A stretch of 64,000 nt of DNA from Serratia oryzae (GTDB taxonomy: Bacteria; Pseudomonadota; Gammaproteobacteria; Enterobacterales; Enterobacteriaceae), in the NCBI RefSeq assembly GCF_001976145.1, contig NZ_MOXD01000014.1, forward strand, positions 62,001-126,000, read 5' to 3'. Of the stretch, positions 29,466 to 38,156 are shown one piece after another (position 1 is the stretch's first letter; each line of letters begins with the position of its first letter). Under the pieces are notes generated by a model, which saw nothing but the letters and a program-made list of their open reading frames with translations, searched no databases and had not been told where the DNA came from. Made by a program: the position numbers and the translations under genes.

Positions 29466-29498
29466 ATATACTCGTCATACTTCAAGCTGCATGTGCAA
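29466..29498. repeat. Truncated ERIC end upstream of yiiQ
   Basis: TATACTCGTCATACTTCAAG followed by CTGCATGTGC matches one end of the ERIC consensus for about 33 bases and then departs; the other end was not found within 130 bp. Confidence 0.6.
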
Positions 29499-29650
29499 CG
29501 GCCCGCTTTCTACCGGGCAGAAATCTCAACCTGAGATGGCCTATGGTACACTGCGCCGCAGAATATATGCCCTGATGAGTTGGCGTTGCAGCCAATGGCG
29601 CTGCCGCTTCGGGTAATCAGGGGATGGGTAAGCCAAGAGAGTATGAATTA

Positions 29651-30070
29651 ATGACCTTACAACAGTGGTGTTTTTCATTTAAGGGCCGCATTGGGCGGCG
29701 TGATTTCTTGCTCTGGATCGGTATCTGGCTGGCGCTGATGGCGGTTGCTTTTACGTTGGCGAACTATCAACTGGTCGCGATCCAGTCGATTGCCTTTTTT
29801 ATTGTGGTTCTGCTGTGGCCAACGGCGGCGGTGTTGGTGAAACGCCTGCACGATCGCAACAAGGCTGGCTGGTGGGCACTGTTGCTGATTCTGGCATGGG
29901 TACTGGCGGCGGGGAATTGGCAGATGTTGGCACCGATCTGGCAGTGGGGCGTTGGTCGTTTTATCCCGTCGCTGATTATGGTGATGATGGCGCTCGATCT
30001 CGGCGCTTTTGTCGGCACACCGGGGGAGAACCGTTTCGGCCCGGAGCCCGAGCCGGTAAAGTTTCGCTGA
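29651..30070 (+). CDS. yiiR: YiiR, DUF805 membrane protein
   Basis: 139 residues with three to four hydrophobic segments (about 21-40, 44-62, 76-92, 105-125) and the DUF805 hallmarks FSFKGRIGRRDFL near the start and VKRLHDRNKAGWWALL in the middle. The ATG at 29651 has AAGAGAG upstream; an ATG at 29624 would add 9 residues. Function unknown; inner membrane by prediction. Confidence 0.85.
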   Translation: MTLQQWCFSFKGRIGRRDFLLWIGIWLALMAVAFTLANYQLVAIQSIAFFIVVLLWPTAAVLVKRLHDRNKAGWWALLLILAWVLAAGNWQMLAPIWQWGVGRFIPSLIMVMMALDLGAFVGTPGENRFGPEPEPVKFR

Positions 30071-30071
30071 A

Positions 30072-30818
30072 TTACCAGTAATGTTCGCTGGTGATATGCC
30101 CCGGTTTGCGGCGCAGGTGCTTGCGCATCTGATGGCGCTCTTTCAGTATTTGCTGGGTGTCACGCACCATCTGCGGGTTGCCGCACAACATCACATGGCT
30201 GGTTTCGGCATCGAGGGTTAGCCCCACCGCCGCTTCCAGCCGCCCATCTTCGATCAGGCCCGGCACACGCCCGGTTAACGATCCTGCCACCTCTTCACGG
30301 CTGACCACGGTTTGAATGCGTAATTTGCCGTGATAGCGCTGCTGCAGTTGCTGCATTAATGGCAGGTAGCTGAGATCGCGGGCAAAGCGTGCCGCATGAA
30401 CCAGCACCAGGTTGTTGAATCGCTCCAGGCCTTGGCCTTCCTGCAGCATCGACAGATAAGGGCCAATGGCGGTGCCGGTAGCCAGCATCCACAGTGTGTC
30501 GCAATCCGGCACTTCTTCCAGCACAAAGAAACCGGCAGCCTCTTTGGTGACTTGCACCTCTGCACCCGGTTGTAACTGCTGGAGTTGCGGGCTGAGTTTC
30601 CCTTCTGGCACCGTGACCAGATAGAACTCCAGGTTGGGATCGCTGGGGGCGTTGACATAAGAGTAGGCGCGCTGAATACGTTCACCGTCGATCTCCAGCG
30701 CCAGTTTGGCAAACTGCCCGGCGGTGAAGTTGTCGATCGGGGCATTGACGGTGATGCTGAACAAGCCATCCGTCCAATGTGTGACCTGCGTGACTTTGCC
30801 ATTAACCCATTCAGCCAT
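30072..30818 (-). CDS. fpr: Ferredoxin/flavodoxin-NADP+ reductase
   Basis: FAD enzyme moving electrons between NADPH and ferredoxin or flavodoxin, used in Fe-S repair and radical-enzyme activation; SoxRS-induced in E. coli. 248 residues, same as E. coli, from the ATG at 30818. FAD-binding RAYSYVNAPSDPNLEFYLV and NADP-binding LWMLATGTAIGPYLSML are present, with the C-terminus ending GHITSEHYW. It starts 5 bases after the stop of a SufR-like regulator gene, so the two form one transcription unit here. Confidence 0.97.
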   Translation of the reverse strand: MAEWVNGKVTQVTHWTDGLFSITVNAPIDNFTAGQFAKLALEIDGERIQRAYSYVNAPSDPNLEFYLVTVPEGKLSPQLQQLQPGAEVQVTKEAAGFFVLEEVPDCDTLWMLATGTAIGPYLSMLQEGQGLERFNNLVLVHAARFARDLSYLPLMQQLQQRYHGKLRIQTVVSREEVAGSLTGRVPGLIEDGRLEAAVGLTLDAETSHVMLCGNPQMVRDTQQILKERHQMRKHLRRKPGHITSEHYW

Positions 30819-30823
30819 ACTGT

Positions 30824-31447
30824 TTAAAGCTCCTGCGTTTGAATCAAATATGCACAATGTCGTGAGCCGGAAATGGCATGGGCCGTGCGCTCTATCTGGT
30901 ACCCCTGGCCAAGCAGACGATGGAACAGTTGCAACTCTGAGTTGCACAATTTGCTGCACGCATTGGCGGCCACGCCAATCGGGCAATGATTTTCCACCAA
31001 CAGCTTACCCTGTGGATGATCGAGCAGTTCCGCCATGTAACCGTCGTGCTGACGCAGGCGCACCAGGCGAGAAAGCTTGCCGAGAGGGTTTTCTTCCTTT
31101 GCTAACTCTTCCGCATAGCGGCGGAAGAGCTTTTCTTCCCGTGCCAGAATCAGCCGCTCTATACCTTCGGTGCCGAACAGCTCGTGGGCCGACTCCAGCA
31201 ATGTTTTCGCCAGCCGGTCATGGCTATTGGCGAACTGGGCATGGCCCTGCTGGGTGAGCGACCAATAGCGCGTCGGGCGGCCGACTTTAGTGCGCGTTTC
31301 CTCGTAACAAACCAACTCACGTTTTTCCAGGGATTGCAGATGCTGACGGATCCCCATCGGCGTGATCTCAAGCCGTTCAGCCAACATTTTGGCAGAGTGG
31401 GGGCCTAAGGTTTTTAGCTGCAATAAAATCAGTTCTGGTGTTTTCAT
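30824..31447 (-). CDS. SufR-like winged-helix regulator with conserved cysteines
   Basis: 207 residues from the ATG at 31447 (AGGG about 9 bases upstream). Residues 1-75 form an ArsR/DeoR-type winged helix (MLAERLEITPMGIRQHLQSLEKRELVCYEE; GRPTRYWSLTQQG). The C-terminal part holds HCPIGVAANACSKLC and SRHCAYLI, with C155, C164, C168 and C198. This pattern resembles the cyanobacterial SufR / COG2345 group, where cysteines bind a [4Fe-4S] cluster. It lies 5 bases upstream of fpr. By inference it is an iron-sulfur or redox sensor that may control fpr and itself. No direct evidence for its targets. Confidence 0.8.
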   Translation of the reverse strand: MKTPELILLQLKTLGPHSAKMLAERLEITPMGIRQHLQSLEKRELVCYEETRTKVGRPTRYWSLTQQGHAQFANSHDRLAKTLLESAHELFGTEGIERLILAREEKLFRRYAEELAKEENPLGKLSRLVRLRQHDGYMAELLDHPQGKLLVENHCPIGVAANACSKLCNSELQLFHRLLGQGYQIERTAHAISGSRHCAYLIQTQEL

Positions 31448-31881
31448 AAACCCAATCCCTGTGGCAGTCATATTATTTCAAATTGATGAAAATAATTATC
31501 GATTAAATGCTAAAGCCGGGCTACTACATTTACCCTGACATTCTTAACCCTTTTTTATTATACGTACAGTTTAATTTACGATATTTCAGGTCATTTCTGC
31601 CCGTTTTGCAATGATCGTTCTTGGCTTAAAATACGCCAAAAATTCAGATTTATTAGATTATGTGGAGTAAAGATGATGTTCTATGGTTTATCTCTGGCAC
31701 TTTTGCTGTAAATAGGTGTAGTGATGAGTTAACACTTTAGAAAAGTTAATGATAGTGGCCGAAAGTTTCACTTTGATGGCGAGGCAGGGGTTGTTGTTGG
31801 TCGCTATCTGGCCGTATGGCGCATCAAGGGCATACGGCCAGACAGAAAAGTGAGTATGGGCACGGCCTGTGCCCTTGGGTG
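31448..31881. other. 434-bp intergenic region, regulator to glpX
   Basis: AT-rich on the regulator side, which should hold the promoter of the regulator-fpr unit. It contains a tiny open frame MMFYGLSLALLL (31673-31711) with GGAG 5 bases upstream. Further right are two hairpins downstream of glpX: TCTGGCCGTATG / CATACGGCCAGA (31807-31842, 12-bp stem) and GGGCAC / GTGCCC (31858-31874). Neither has a T run. No other gene seen. Confidence 0.6.
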
Positions 31882-32892
31882 TTACAGCAGGAATTCGTGC
31901 AGCGTAGCGTCTTTGCGATCCAGATAGTGGGTTGAACGAATGCGGCGGATGGTGCGCGATTTACCGCGAATCAGTAGGGTTTCGGTGGTGGCGATGTTGC
32001 CTTTGCGGGTGATGCCTTCCAGCAGATCGCCCTTGGTGATGCCGGTGGCGGAAAAAATCACGTTATCGTTGCGCGCCATGTCATCCAGAATTAGCACGTT
32101 ACCAGCCTCGATGCCCATCTCTTGGCAACGCGCCAATTCCTGCTCACCGATACGGCGGTTTTCTGCGCTGTCGCCTTTCACCTGGTGGCGCGGCAGCAAG
32201 CGGGCCTGCATGTCGCCATCCAGCGCGCGGATTACGGCGGCGGAGATAACGCCTTCCGGCGCGCCACCGATGCCATACATCACATCCACTTCGCTATCCG
32301 GCATGCAGGTTAAAATAGAGGCGGCCACGTCACCATCGGGAATGGCGAACACCTTCACGCCAAGCTGTTGCATCTGGGCGATTACCGCGTCGTGGCGGGG
32401 TTTTGCCAGCGTGATCACCGTCAGATCTGCCAGCGGTTTGCCAAGGCGGATGGCAATATTGTGCAGGTTTTCTGCCAGCGGCAGGTTGAGATCGATAGCC
32501 CCCCGAGCCTGCGGGCCAACCACCAGTTTTTCCATGTACATGTCAGGTGCATGCAGGAAAGCCCCGCGATCGCCTACGGCTAACACCGCCAGTGCGTTGG
32601 ATTGGCCCATGGCGGTCATGCGGGTTCCTTCGATCGGATCGACGGCGATATCAACCGCGTCTCCTTGACCAGTGCCGACCTGCTCACCGATGTATAGCAT
32701 CGGGGCTTCATCAATCTCACCTTCGCCGATCACGATCCGGCCATCGATATCCACTTTGTTGAGCATAATGCGCATGGCATTGACGGCAGCGCCATCGGCA
32801 GCATTTTTGTCGCCGCGCCCCAACCATTTGTAACCCGCCAGAGCGGCGGCTTCGGTAACGCGGGAAAATTCGATGGCTAATTCACGTTTCAT
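31882..32892 (-). CDS. glpX: Fructose-1,6-bisphosphatase class II, GlpX
   Basis: Gluconeogenic phosphatase, manganese-dependent. 336 residues from the ATG at 32892 (MKRELAIEFSRVTEAAAL). Metal-site motifs GEGEIDEAPMLYIGE and DPIEGTRM are seen, with YGIGGAPEGV further on. Third gene of the glycerol regulon unit glpFKX, but here separated from glpK by an intrinsic terminator, so its expression may be partly independent. Confidence 0.97.
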   Translation of the reverse strand: MKRELAIEFSRVTEAAALAGYKWLGRGDKNAADGAAVNAMRIMLNKVDIDGRIVIGEGEIDEAPMLYIGEQVGTGQGDAVDIAVDPIEGTRMTAMGQSNALAVLAVGDRGAFLHAPDMYMEKLVVGPQARGAIDLNLPLAENLHNIAIRLGKPLADLTVITLAKPRHDAVIAQMQQLGVKVFAIPDGDVAASILTCMPDSEVDVMYGIGGAPEGVISAAVIRALDGDMQARLLPRHQVKGDSAENRRIGEQELARCQEMGIEAGNVLILDDMARNDNVIFSATGITKGDLLEGITRKGNIATTETLLIRGKSRTIRRIRSTHYLDRKDATLHEFLL

Positions 32893-32967
32893 GGCAAACC
32901 TGTGAGTGATTAAAGGGAAGAAAATATCCGCAAAGTTTACCACAGGGTGGCGGCGGTAGAGCCAGGC

Positions 32968-32993
32968 AAAAAAAACGCTGCCCGTGGGCAGCG
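32968..32993 (-). terminator. Intrinsic terminator between glpK and glpX
   Basis: On the minus strand, CGCTGCCC / GGGCAGCG (32976-32993) is followed by eight Ts. It lies 30 bases after the glpK stop. Confidence 0.85.
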
Positions 32994-33022
32994 CATGTGT
33001 TCAGGATAAACAACCAGTGAGC

Positions 33023-34531
33023 TTAGTCGTGATCTTCCCACGCCTGCGCACGGGCCACGGCTTTTTTCCAGCCGCTGTAACGGAAATTGCGCTCGGTGGT
33101 TTCGATACCTGGGCGGAATTCACGCTCAATGTTGGCTTTGCTCTTCACTTCATCCAGATCGTTCCAATAGCCGATCGCCAAGCCTGCCAGGTAAGCGGCA
33201 CCCAGCGCCGTCACTTCACGTACTTCAGGACGCTCAACACGGGTGCCGAGAATGTCAGACTGGAACTGCATCAGGAAGTTGTTGGCGACTGCGCCACCGT
33301 CCACACGCAGCGATTGCAGACGGGTATTGGCATCGGCCTGCATGGCATCCAGCACGTCGCGAGTCTGGTAAGCGATAGATTCCAGCGTCGCACGGATAAT
33401 ATGGTTGCTGTTCACGCCGCGCGTCAGGCCGAAGATGGCACCACGGGCGTAGGGATCCCAATAGGGGGCGCCCAGGCCGGTAAAGGCGGGCACCACATAC
33501 ACCCCGTTGCTGTCTTTGACCTTGGTGGCAAAGTATTCGGAGTCGGCCGCGTCGCTGATCAGTTTCAACTCATCACGCAGCCACTGGATCGAAGCGCCAC
33601 CGATAAACACCGCGCCTTCCAGCGCATAGTTCACTTCACCACGCGGGCCGCAGGCGATCGTGGTCAGCAGGCCATGGTTGGAGCGCACGGCTTCGGCACC
33701 GGTATTCATCAGCAGGAAGCAGCCGGTACCGTAGGTATTTTTCGCCATACCCGGTTGCACACAGAGTTGGCCGTACAGCGCCGCCTGCTGGTCACCGGCG
33801 ATCCCGGCAATCGGAATACGCGTGCCGCCTTTACCCCCGATGTTGGTCTGGCCGTAAATTTCGGAAGACGGGCGAACCTGCGGCAGCATGGCGCGTGGAA
33901 TATCCAGTTCCTCCAGCATACGTTCGTCCCAATCCAATTGGCGGATGTTGAACAGCATGGTGCGCGAGGCGTTGGTGTAATCGGTCACATGCACCCGCCC
34001 TTGGGTCATTTTCCATACCAGCCAGGTGTCGACGGTGCCGAACAGCAGTTCGCCGCGCTTGGCTCGCTCGCGGGCACCTTCGACGTGATCGAGGATCCAT
34101 TTGACTTTGGTGCCCGAGAAATACGGATCAACCACCAGCCCAGTGTTGTGGCGGATATACTCTTCCAGCCCGTTACGCTTGAGCTGTTCGCAGATCTCCG
34201 CGGTACGACGGCACTGCCAGACGATGGCGTTATAAATCGGCTTGCCGGTCTCTTTTTCCCAGACGATGGTGGTTTCGCGCTGGTTGGTAATACCGATACC
34301 GGCGATCTGATCCGAACTGATATCGGCTTTGGCCAGCACTTCCACCAACGTAGAGCTCTGTGAGGACCAGATTTCCATCGGATCATGTTCTACCCAGCCG
34401 GGCTTAGGGTAGATCTGGGTAAATTCACGCTGTGAGACTGCAACAATGTTGGCATCGTGATCGAGCACTACGGCACGTGAACTGGTGGTTCCCTGATCGA
34501 GAGCGACAATGTATTTTTTTTCTGTTGTCAT
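33023..34531 (-). CDS. glpK: Glycerol kinase
   Basis: Phosphorylates glycerol to glycerol-3-phosphate, trapping what GlpF lets in. FGGY family, 502 residues. ATP-binding [15 protein letters not shown] at the N-terminus, [33 protein letters not shown] and the C-terminal [17 protein letters not shown] are all typical. It is preceded by a long ERIC element that separates it from glpF. Confidence 0.98.
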   Translation of the reverse strand: MTTEKKYIVALDQGTTSSRAVVLDHDANIVAVSQREFTQIYPKPGWVEHDPMEIWSSQSSTLVEVLAKADISSDQIAGIGITNQRETTIVWEKETGKPIYNAIVWQCRRTAEICEQLKRNGLEEYIRHNTGLVVDPYFSGTKVKWILDHVEGARERAKRGELLFGTVDTWLVWKMTQGRVHVTDYTNASRTMLFNIRQLDWDERMLEELDIPRAMLPQVRPSSEIYGQTNIGGKGGTRIPIAGIAGDQQAALYGQLCVQPGMAKNTYGTGCFLLMNTGAEAVRSNHGLLTTIACGPRGEVNYALEGAVFIGGASIQWLRDELKLISDAADSEYFATKVKDSNGVYVVPAFTGLGAPYWDPYARGAIFGLTRGVNSNHIIRATLESIAYQTRDVLDAMQADANTRLQSLRVDGGAVANNFLMQFQSDILGTRVERPEVREVTALGAAYLAGLAIGYWNDLDEVKSKANIEREFRPGIETTERNFRYSGWKKAVARAQAWEDHD

Positions 34532-34558
34532 GAGCTTAATCCTGTTGTTGTTAACCGT

Positions 34559-34758
34559 TATACCCGTCGTCTTTCAAGTTGCAGGGTTGTTGGCTGCCCT
34601 CGTTCACCCGAATCACTTACCTGAGTAAGCTCATCGGGATTATGAGCCTCATTCTTGAGGCTCTCTCTACGGGCCAGCGCAAGCGCTGTTCAAATCGGTT
34701 AATCACCGATTTGTCACTCAGTTGCCGCCTACCTGCATCTTGAAATCCATTGGGTATA
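34559..34758. repeat. 200-bp ERIC element with internal insertion, glpF-glpK gap
   Basis: Left end TATACCCGTCGTCTTTCAAG and right end ACCTGCATCTTGAAA...TGGGTATA are ERIC terminal repeats. The core includes GTTGGCTGCC and AATCACTTAC...GTAAGCTCATCGGGATT. About 70 extra bases between the core and TTGCCGCC carry two perfect hairpins: GAGCCTC/GAGGCTC, and CAAATCGGT/ACCGATTTG. ERICs with an insert of about this size are known in Yersinia and relatives. Confidence 0.85.
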
Positions 34759-34770
34759 GAACTATGCCAA

Positions 34771-35616
34771 TCACGCATTACGCTGTTCTGGCTTGGCGGC
34801 GGGCTGATCTTCTTCAACGCAAACGTCGCAAGGCAGATGGCGACCAATCAGGGCGCGGTAGCCAAAGGCACCCAGGCCAGCACCGACGATAGGGCCGAAG
34901 ATCGGTACCAGGAAGTAAGGGATGTCGCGCGCACCGGTAAACGCCACGTTGCCCCAGCCAGCCAGATAAGCGAACAGTTTCGGGCCGAAGTCACGGGCCG
35001 GGTTCAGTGCGAAGCCGGTTAATGGTCCCATAGAGGCACCAATGACGGCAATCAGAATACCGATCAGCAGTGGTGCCAGCGGGCCACGAGGTATACCGTT
35101 GCCGTCGTCGGTCAGGGCCAGAATCAGGCACATCAGGATGGCGGTGATGACCGTTTCCACCAGGAAAGCCTGGCCGACGGAGATGTGGGCGTTCGGGTAG
35201 GTAGAGAAGATACCGGCCAGTGCCAGGCTTTCGTCACTGCCGCGCACCATCTGATGGGTAGTTTCAAAATCGAAGAACAGGTTGTAATACAATCCGTAGA
35301 CCAGTGCCGCAGCGCAGAAGGCACCGGCAATCTGCGCCACAATGTAAGGGAGCACTTTGCGGCCATCAAAACAGGCGAACAGCCAGAGCGCTAGCGTCAC
35401 TGCCGGGTTCAGGTGTGCGCCGGAGATCGCGGCAGTCAGATAGATGGCCATGGCAACGCCTAAGCCCCAAATAATACTGATTTCCCACTGGCCGAAGCTG
35501 GCTCCGGCCAGTTTTAGTGCTGCAACGCAGCCTACGCCAAAAAATATCAACAGAGCGGTACCGAGAAATTCCGCGATACACTGGCCCCTTAAAGTCGGAC
35601 TGGTGGTTTGGCTCAT
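34771..35616 (-). CDS. glpF: Glycerol facilitator (aquaglyceroporin)
   Basis: Inner-membrane MIP channel for glycerol. 281 residues, six membrane helices and the two NPA half-helices GAHLNPAVT and FALNPARDFGPK. First gene of glpFKX, expected to be controlled by GlpR and CRP; a GlpR-like operator lies upstream. Confidence 0.98.
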   Translation of the reverse strand: MSQTTSPTLRGQCIAEFLGTALLIFFGVGCVAALKLAGASFGQWEISIIWGLGVAMAIYLTAAISGAHLNPAVTLALWLFACFDGRKVLPYIVAQIAGAFCAAALVYGLYYNLFFDFETTHQMVRGSDESLALAGIFSTYPNAHISVGQAFLVETVITAILMCLILALTDDGNGIPRGPLAPLLIGILIAVIGASMGPLTGFALNPARDFGPKLFAYLAGWGNVAFTGARDIPYFLVPIFGPIVGAGLGAFGYRALIGRHLPCDVCVEEDQPAAKPEQRNA

Positions 35617-36166
35617 AATATTATTGTCCTGCAGACGGCGTTTATAGGTTTCAACCTGTTGGGGTATACAGGCTTGGCATATTGCGTGCAGAGCCTGTGA
35701 ATACAGTTATCTTTCATCTCGTCCACTAATGGATTGAGGATGTGATGTAAATTTATCGTTAACGAACATAAACGAGAAATAGCGAAATCAAAATGTGTGT
35801 GGCTCGTCATAAAATTGAGCGTATTCGCGTTATTTAGTATCTTTTATGAACCATGAAAGTGTGATCTGACCACTGATTTGATTGCCGTTTGTTAACAACA
35901 GCGAAGTGGTAAAAGTGGATTTTCTGTTTTTTCTGCAAGTGGCGGCAGGAAAATTGCAACAGACTGCGTGTTGGGCCGGTATGTTGCTAGACAGTGGGAG
36001 GCAGGCTACATACAATCGTTTTTATTGAAAGAAGCGTTTTATTGAGACAAGCGCGTTTTCCATAATCGCGCGTGTCATTTGGCGCGATGCATATTCGCAG
36101 TAGCTGCAACCGACGTTGCGGCGCTACTTATAGATGTACGCCTTGCTACCATGAGGGGACTGAAGA
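35617..36166. other. 550-bp divergent region, glpF to zapB
   Basis: Holds the glpFKX and zapB promoters. Besides the GlpR-like site at 35751-35770, there are partial CRP-like sequences (TGTGATGTAAATTTATC at about 35741, and GTGTGATCTGACCACTG at about 35858), both imperfect. No open frame with a credible start was found. Confidence 0.5.
35751..35770 (-). promoter_or_regulatory. GlpR-like operator upstream of glpF
   Basis: ATTTATCGTT-AACGAACATA. Against the palindrome TATGTTCGTT/AACGAACATA known for GlpR, the right half matches 10 of 10 and the left 6 of 10. It is about 135 bp upstream of the glpF start. Confidence 0.6.
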
Positions 36167-36406
36167 ATGTCATTTGAAGTATTTGAAAAACTGGAAGCAA
36201 AAGTTCAGCAGGCGATTGATACCATCACGTTGTTGCAGATGGAAATTGAAGAACTGAAAGAGAAAAATAATGCTCTGTCTCAAGACGTTCAGAACGCTGC
36301 GGGTAACCACGAAGCGCTGACACGTGAGAATCAGCAACTGAAAGAAGAGCAGCATATTTGGCAAGAACGCTTGCGTGCACTGCTGGGCAAGATGGAAGAG
36401 GTTTAA
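36167..36406 (+). CDS. zapB: Cell division factor ZapB
   Basis: 79-residue coiled-coil protein that joins the Z-ring through ZapA and links it to MatP. The whole length reads as heptads ([31 protein letters not shown]). Convergent with rraA; a shared hairpin follows. Confidence 0.97.
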   Translation: MSFEVFEKLEAKVQQAIDTITLLQMEIEELKEKNNALSQDVQNAAGNHEALTRENQQLKEEQHIWQERLRALLGKMEEV

Positions 36407-36430
36407 TTCCCCGTCCATTAGCCACGATCG

Positions 36431-36456
36431 AAAAGGGCGCCGAGGCGCCCTTCTTC
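36431..36456. terminator. Bidirectional terminator zapB/rraA
   Basis: GGGCGCC-GA-GGCGCCC core extended by AA/TT, with AAAA on the left and TTCTTC on the right, between convergent genes. Confidence 0.85.
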
Positions 36457-36467
36457 ATATTCTGCAG

Positions 36468-36959
<492 letters not shown>

Positions 36960-37028
36960 TTACGTCAGTTTGCCGCTGGAATAGTCAGTATATCCCTTTA
37001 TGCGCCCTGTTGGCAAAATCATCAGTTT

Positions 37029-37946
37029 TTAACTGAGCACCACACCGATGGCGAATAACAGATTAGCCAGCAATGCCGCCTTGACCATGTGCTCCAGCAT
37101 CGGGCGCATACCGATGGCGGTGGGATCGCGCAGCACGCGCATGCCGTGGCGCAACAAGAGCGGTATGGCCAGCACAAACAGCCAGCCCCACAGGCTGTGC
37201 AGGTTGAGCAGGGTAAACAGGGCGAAGCACACCACTGCGGCGATCAGCAGGAAGGCATGATAATAGCGTGCTTTCTGCGGCCCGAGGCGCACCGCCAGGG
37301 TATTTTTACCGTTGAGGCGATCGCTTTCGATATCGCGCAGATTGTTGATGTTGAGCACTGCCGCCGCCAACAGACCACAAGCGGTCGCTGGCAACATCAC
37401 AATGCTGTCAAAGGTGTGTGTCTGTAGGTAATGCGAGCCTGCCACGCTGAGCCAACCGAAAAACACCAGCACCGAAATATCGCCTAACCCTAGGTAACCA
37501 TAGGGTTTATTACCCACGGTATAGGTAATGGCTGCGACAATCGCCAAGCCACCCAAGACCAGGAAGCCCACCACATCGCTGGGTTTTTCGCAGGCGATAG
37601 CAATCAGCCAGCAACCGGAAATGGCAATCAGGATCACCGTCAGCACTAGAGCCCGCTTCATCTGAGCCTGGGTGATCATCCCTTTCTGCATACCGCGCAG
37701 CGGGCCGATACGATCTTCCTTATCACTGCCTTTTATTGCATCGCCGTAATCATTCGCCAGATTGGAGAGGATCTGTAACAGGCCAGCGGTCAGCAGCGCC
37801 AGCAGGGCGACACCCGGCTTGAGGCTGCCTTGCCAGGCGGCGATGGCGGAACCGACAACGATGGAGGCAAACGCCAACGGCAGGGTGCGCGGTCGTAAAC
37901 TTTCCAGCCAGGCTTTAGCCGGGGTGGTGGGGGTTGATAAGCTCAT
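37029..37946 (-). CDS. menA: 1,4-dihydroxy-2-naphthoate polyprenyltransferase
   Basis: UbiA-family integral membrane enzyme making demethylmenaquinone. 305 residues from the ATG at 37946 (MSLSTPTTPAKAWLESLRP). The prenyl-diphosphate Asp-rich motif NLANDYGDAIKGSDKEDRIG and the second motif NINNLRDIESD are present. About eight membrane helices. A longer in-frame reading (22 more residues) runs into the upstream hairpin. Confidence 0.96.
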   Translation of the reverse strand: MSLSTPTTPAKAWLESLRPRTLPLAFASIVVGSAIAAWQGSLKPGVALLALLTAGLLQILSNLANDYGDAIKGSDKEDRIGPLRGMQKGMITQAQMKRALVLTVILIAISGCWLIAIACEKPSDVVGFLVLGGLAIVAAITYTVGNKPYGYLGLGDISVLVFFGWLSVAGSHYLQTHTFDSIVMLPATACGLLAAAVLNINNLRDIESDRLNGKNTLAVRLGPQKARYYHAFLLIAAVVCFALFTLLNLHSLWGWLFVLAIPLLLRHGMRVLRDPTAIGMRPMLEHMVKAALLANLLFAIGVVLS

Positions 37947-37990
37947 GTTTCGCTTCAGTAAGTCAAAAGGCGGTGTCCGTTCGAAATAAA

Positions 37991-38013
37991 TGTGGGAGGC
38001 AGAGCCTCCCACA
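37991..38013 (-). terminator. hslVU transcription terminator
   Basis: Perfect 10-bp stem TGTGGGAGGC / GCCTCCCACA with a 3-base loop, followed on the minus strand by TTTATTT, upstream of menA. Confidence 0.75.
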
Positions 38014-38079
38014 CATATCCTTGATCTTTCACGCAGCTAGAGGGCTGGCGGCGATGCTCAATGATCGACAGGACAGTGA

Positions 38080-38150
38080 TATACCCATCGCCCTTCACGT
38101 TGCAGGGGAGGGTTGACCGTCTTCCTACAACGTGAAGCCACTTGGGGATA
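38080..38150. repeat. Internally deleted ERIC-like palindrome downstream of hslU
   Basis: TATACCCATCGCCCTTCACG at the left and ACGTGAAGCCACTTGGGGATA at the right are inverted and resemble ERIC ends; the conserved ERIC centre is missing, leaving 71 bp. Confidence 0.6.
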
Positions 38151-38156
38151 GCGCGA

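Noticed and set aside
32984-34363. 459-residue open frame on the plus strand opposite glpK
   Set aside because: It mirrors the codon pattern of a highly conserved gene in GC-rich DNA, has no ribosome binding site and its His/Gln-rich translation resembles no family.
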